Assembly (NCBI GenBank): GCA_907163375.1
Contig: CAJQUW010001859.1
Location: 1 to 64,000 of the forward strand
Origin: Prostheceraeus crozeri
Taxonomy: Eukaryota > Platyhelminthes > Polycladida > Euryleptidae
Length of the DNA stretch: 64,000 nucleotides
Reading direction: 5' to 3'
The notes under the pieces are model-generated. The model did not search any database, had not been told where the DNA came from, and saw only the letters and a list, made by a program, of their open reading frames with translations. Both the position numbers and the translations under genes were made by a program. The stretch's first letter is position 1; each line of letters opens with the position of its first letter. Positions 63,718 through 64,000 of this stretch are shown in pieces.

Positions 63718-64000
63718 ATGGCGGAAACCCCTGCCTTATTGGATGCGCGTTACGATGTATTCCAAAGTGATAAAGTCGATGTCTCGAGTACTTCTCAGTA
63801 TACGAGCGTTCTGACGCCAGTCAATGGATTGGAAAATCCCGGTACCATTCAATTCACGGTCCCTCGACTAGCCATTCATTGGATGGATGTATGCAATGCC
63901 TATTTTCGCGTGGAAGTACAACTCATGAAACATGATGCGGCTAAAGGAGCAGACGTGCCATGTGAGTCGTCAGACAAGGCGATTATTATCAACAATACGG
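63718..64000 (+). CDS. Major capsid protein (F54H12.2-like double jelly roll), N-terminal part
   Basis: Ninety-four codons are visible before the right window edge. The order YDVFQSDKVDVSSTSQY, NPGTIQFTVPRLAIHWMDV and NAYFRVEVQLMK matches the N-terminus of the F54H12.2-like protein family, which are double-jelly-roll capsid proteins of animal Mavericks and adintoviruses. The E-F-x-V/I-P strand followed by D-x-x-N-x-Y-x-x-V is the first sheet of the first jelly roll. The ATG at 63718 lies 33 nt after a CTAAGC motif. It follows the core and penton-like genes, giving a complete virion block. Confidence 0.7.
   Translation, partial: MAETPALLDARYDVFQSDKVDVSSTSQYTSVLTPVNGLENPGTIQFTVPRLAIHWMDVCNAYFRVEVQLMKHDAAKGADVPCESSDKAIIINNT

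Noticed and set aside
1..64000. CRISPR array or bacterial operon signals
   Set aside because: No regularly spaced identical repeats with unique spacers, no Shine-Dalgarno pattern, and the presence of introns and animal-type transposons argue for a eukaryotic genome.

Overview
The window is a stretch of animal genomic DNA, probably from an invertebrate. About 35 kb of intron-rich, transposon-littered host DNA lies between two unrelated virus-like elements of the Polinton/Maverick/adintovirus type. The assignment rests on hallmark proteins. The left element has a protein-primed-type family B DNA polymerase, an A32-like packaging ATPase, a double-jelly-roll capsid protein and a penton-like protein. 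The right element has a retroviral-type integrase with a chromodomain, an A32-like ATPase, penton-like proteins and an F54H12.2-like double-jelly-roll capsid protein. The host part has spliceable exons, a thrombospondin type 1 exon, hAT, Tc1/mariner, LINE and Penelope-like remnants, and tRNA-derived repeats.

Left element (1 to about 11.6 kb; its far end is outside the window). It is very AT-rich and nearly all genes are on the minus strand: capsid protein, pVI/pX-like virion protein, a coiled-coil fibre-like protein, PolB, a small protein, ATPase, penton-like protein, a conserved-looking protein and a two-span membrane protein. One plus-strand gene (2363-3667) has a pattern that may be clamp-like. 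Most start codons sit directly behind a TAAAAA-type leader. Short GC-rich double hairpins are scattered between and inside its genes. Its inner edge has 60-bp-period repeats and a perfect 17-bp inverted repeat around a GCGAA array.

Host segment (about 11.6-46.1 kb). Several minus-strand exons with good splice sites (12.2, 14.9, 16.9, 18.6 and 23.7 kb) suggest one or more multi-exon genes. The rest holds a 678-bp hAT-type element with a perfect 8-bp target duplication, a Tc1/mariner element with 24-bp perfect terminal repeats and a broken transposase, reverse-transcriptase fragments, foldback repeats and a duplicated tRNA-like unit. Long parts show nothing I can name.

Right element (about 46.1 kb to beyond 64 kb). 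It is richer in GC and almost all plus strand. Its first part holds apparent early or regulatory genes: zinc-finger proteins, a DEDDh exonuclease-like protein and an acidic proline-rich protein. Its second part holds the virion and integration block: ATPase, integrase, giant penton-like protein, second penton-like protein with a collagen-like insert, basic core protein and capsid protein. Two promoter classes are visible. One is a TATA(T/A)TAAG box about 40 nt before the start, sometimes with an upstream GAGCAC/CCAAT array. The other is a repeated CTA(A/G)GT motif about 33 nt before the start of many genes, often overlapping the previous stop codon. This motif led to a 39-codon gene with a hydrophobic N-terminus at 50953.

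Both elements carry point lesions: frameshifts, mostly at homopolymers, in PolB, both ATPase regions, the giant penton-like gene and the core gene, and in-frame TAA codons in the right ATPase and integrase. They are either recently decaying insertions or recent insertions in an assembly with indel errors.
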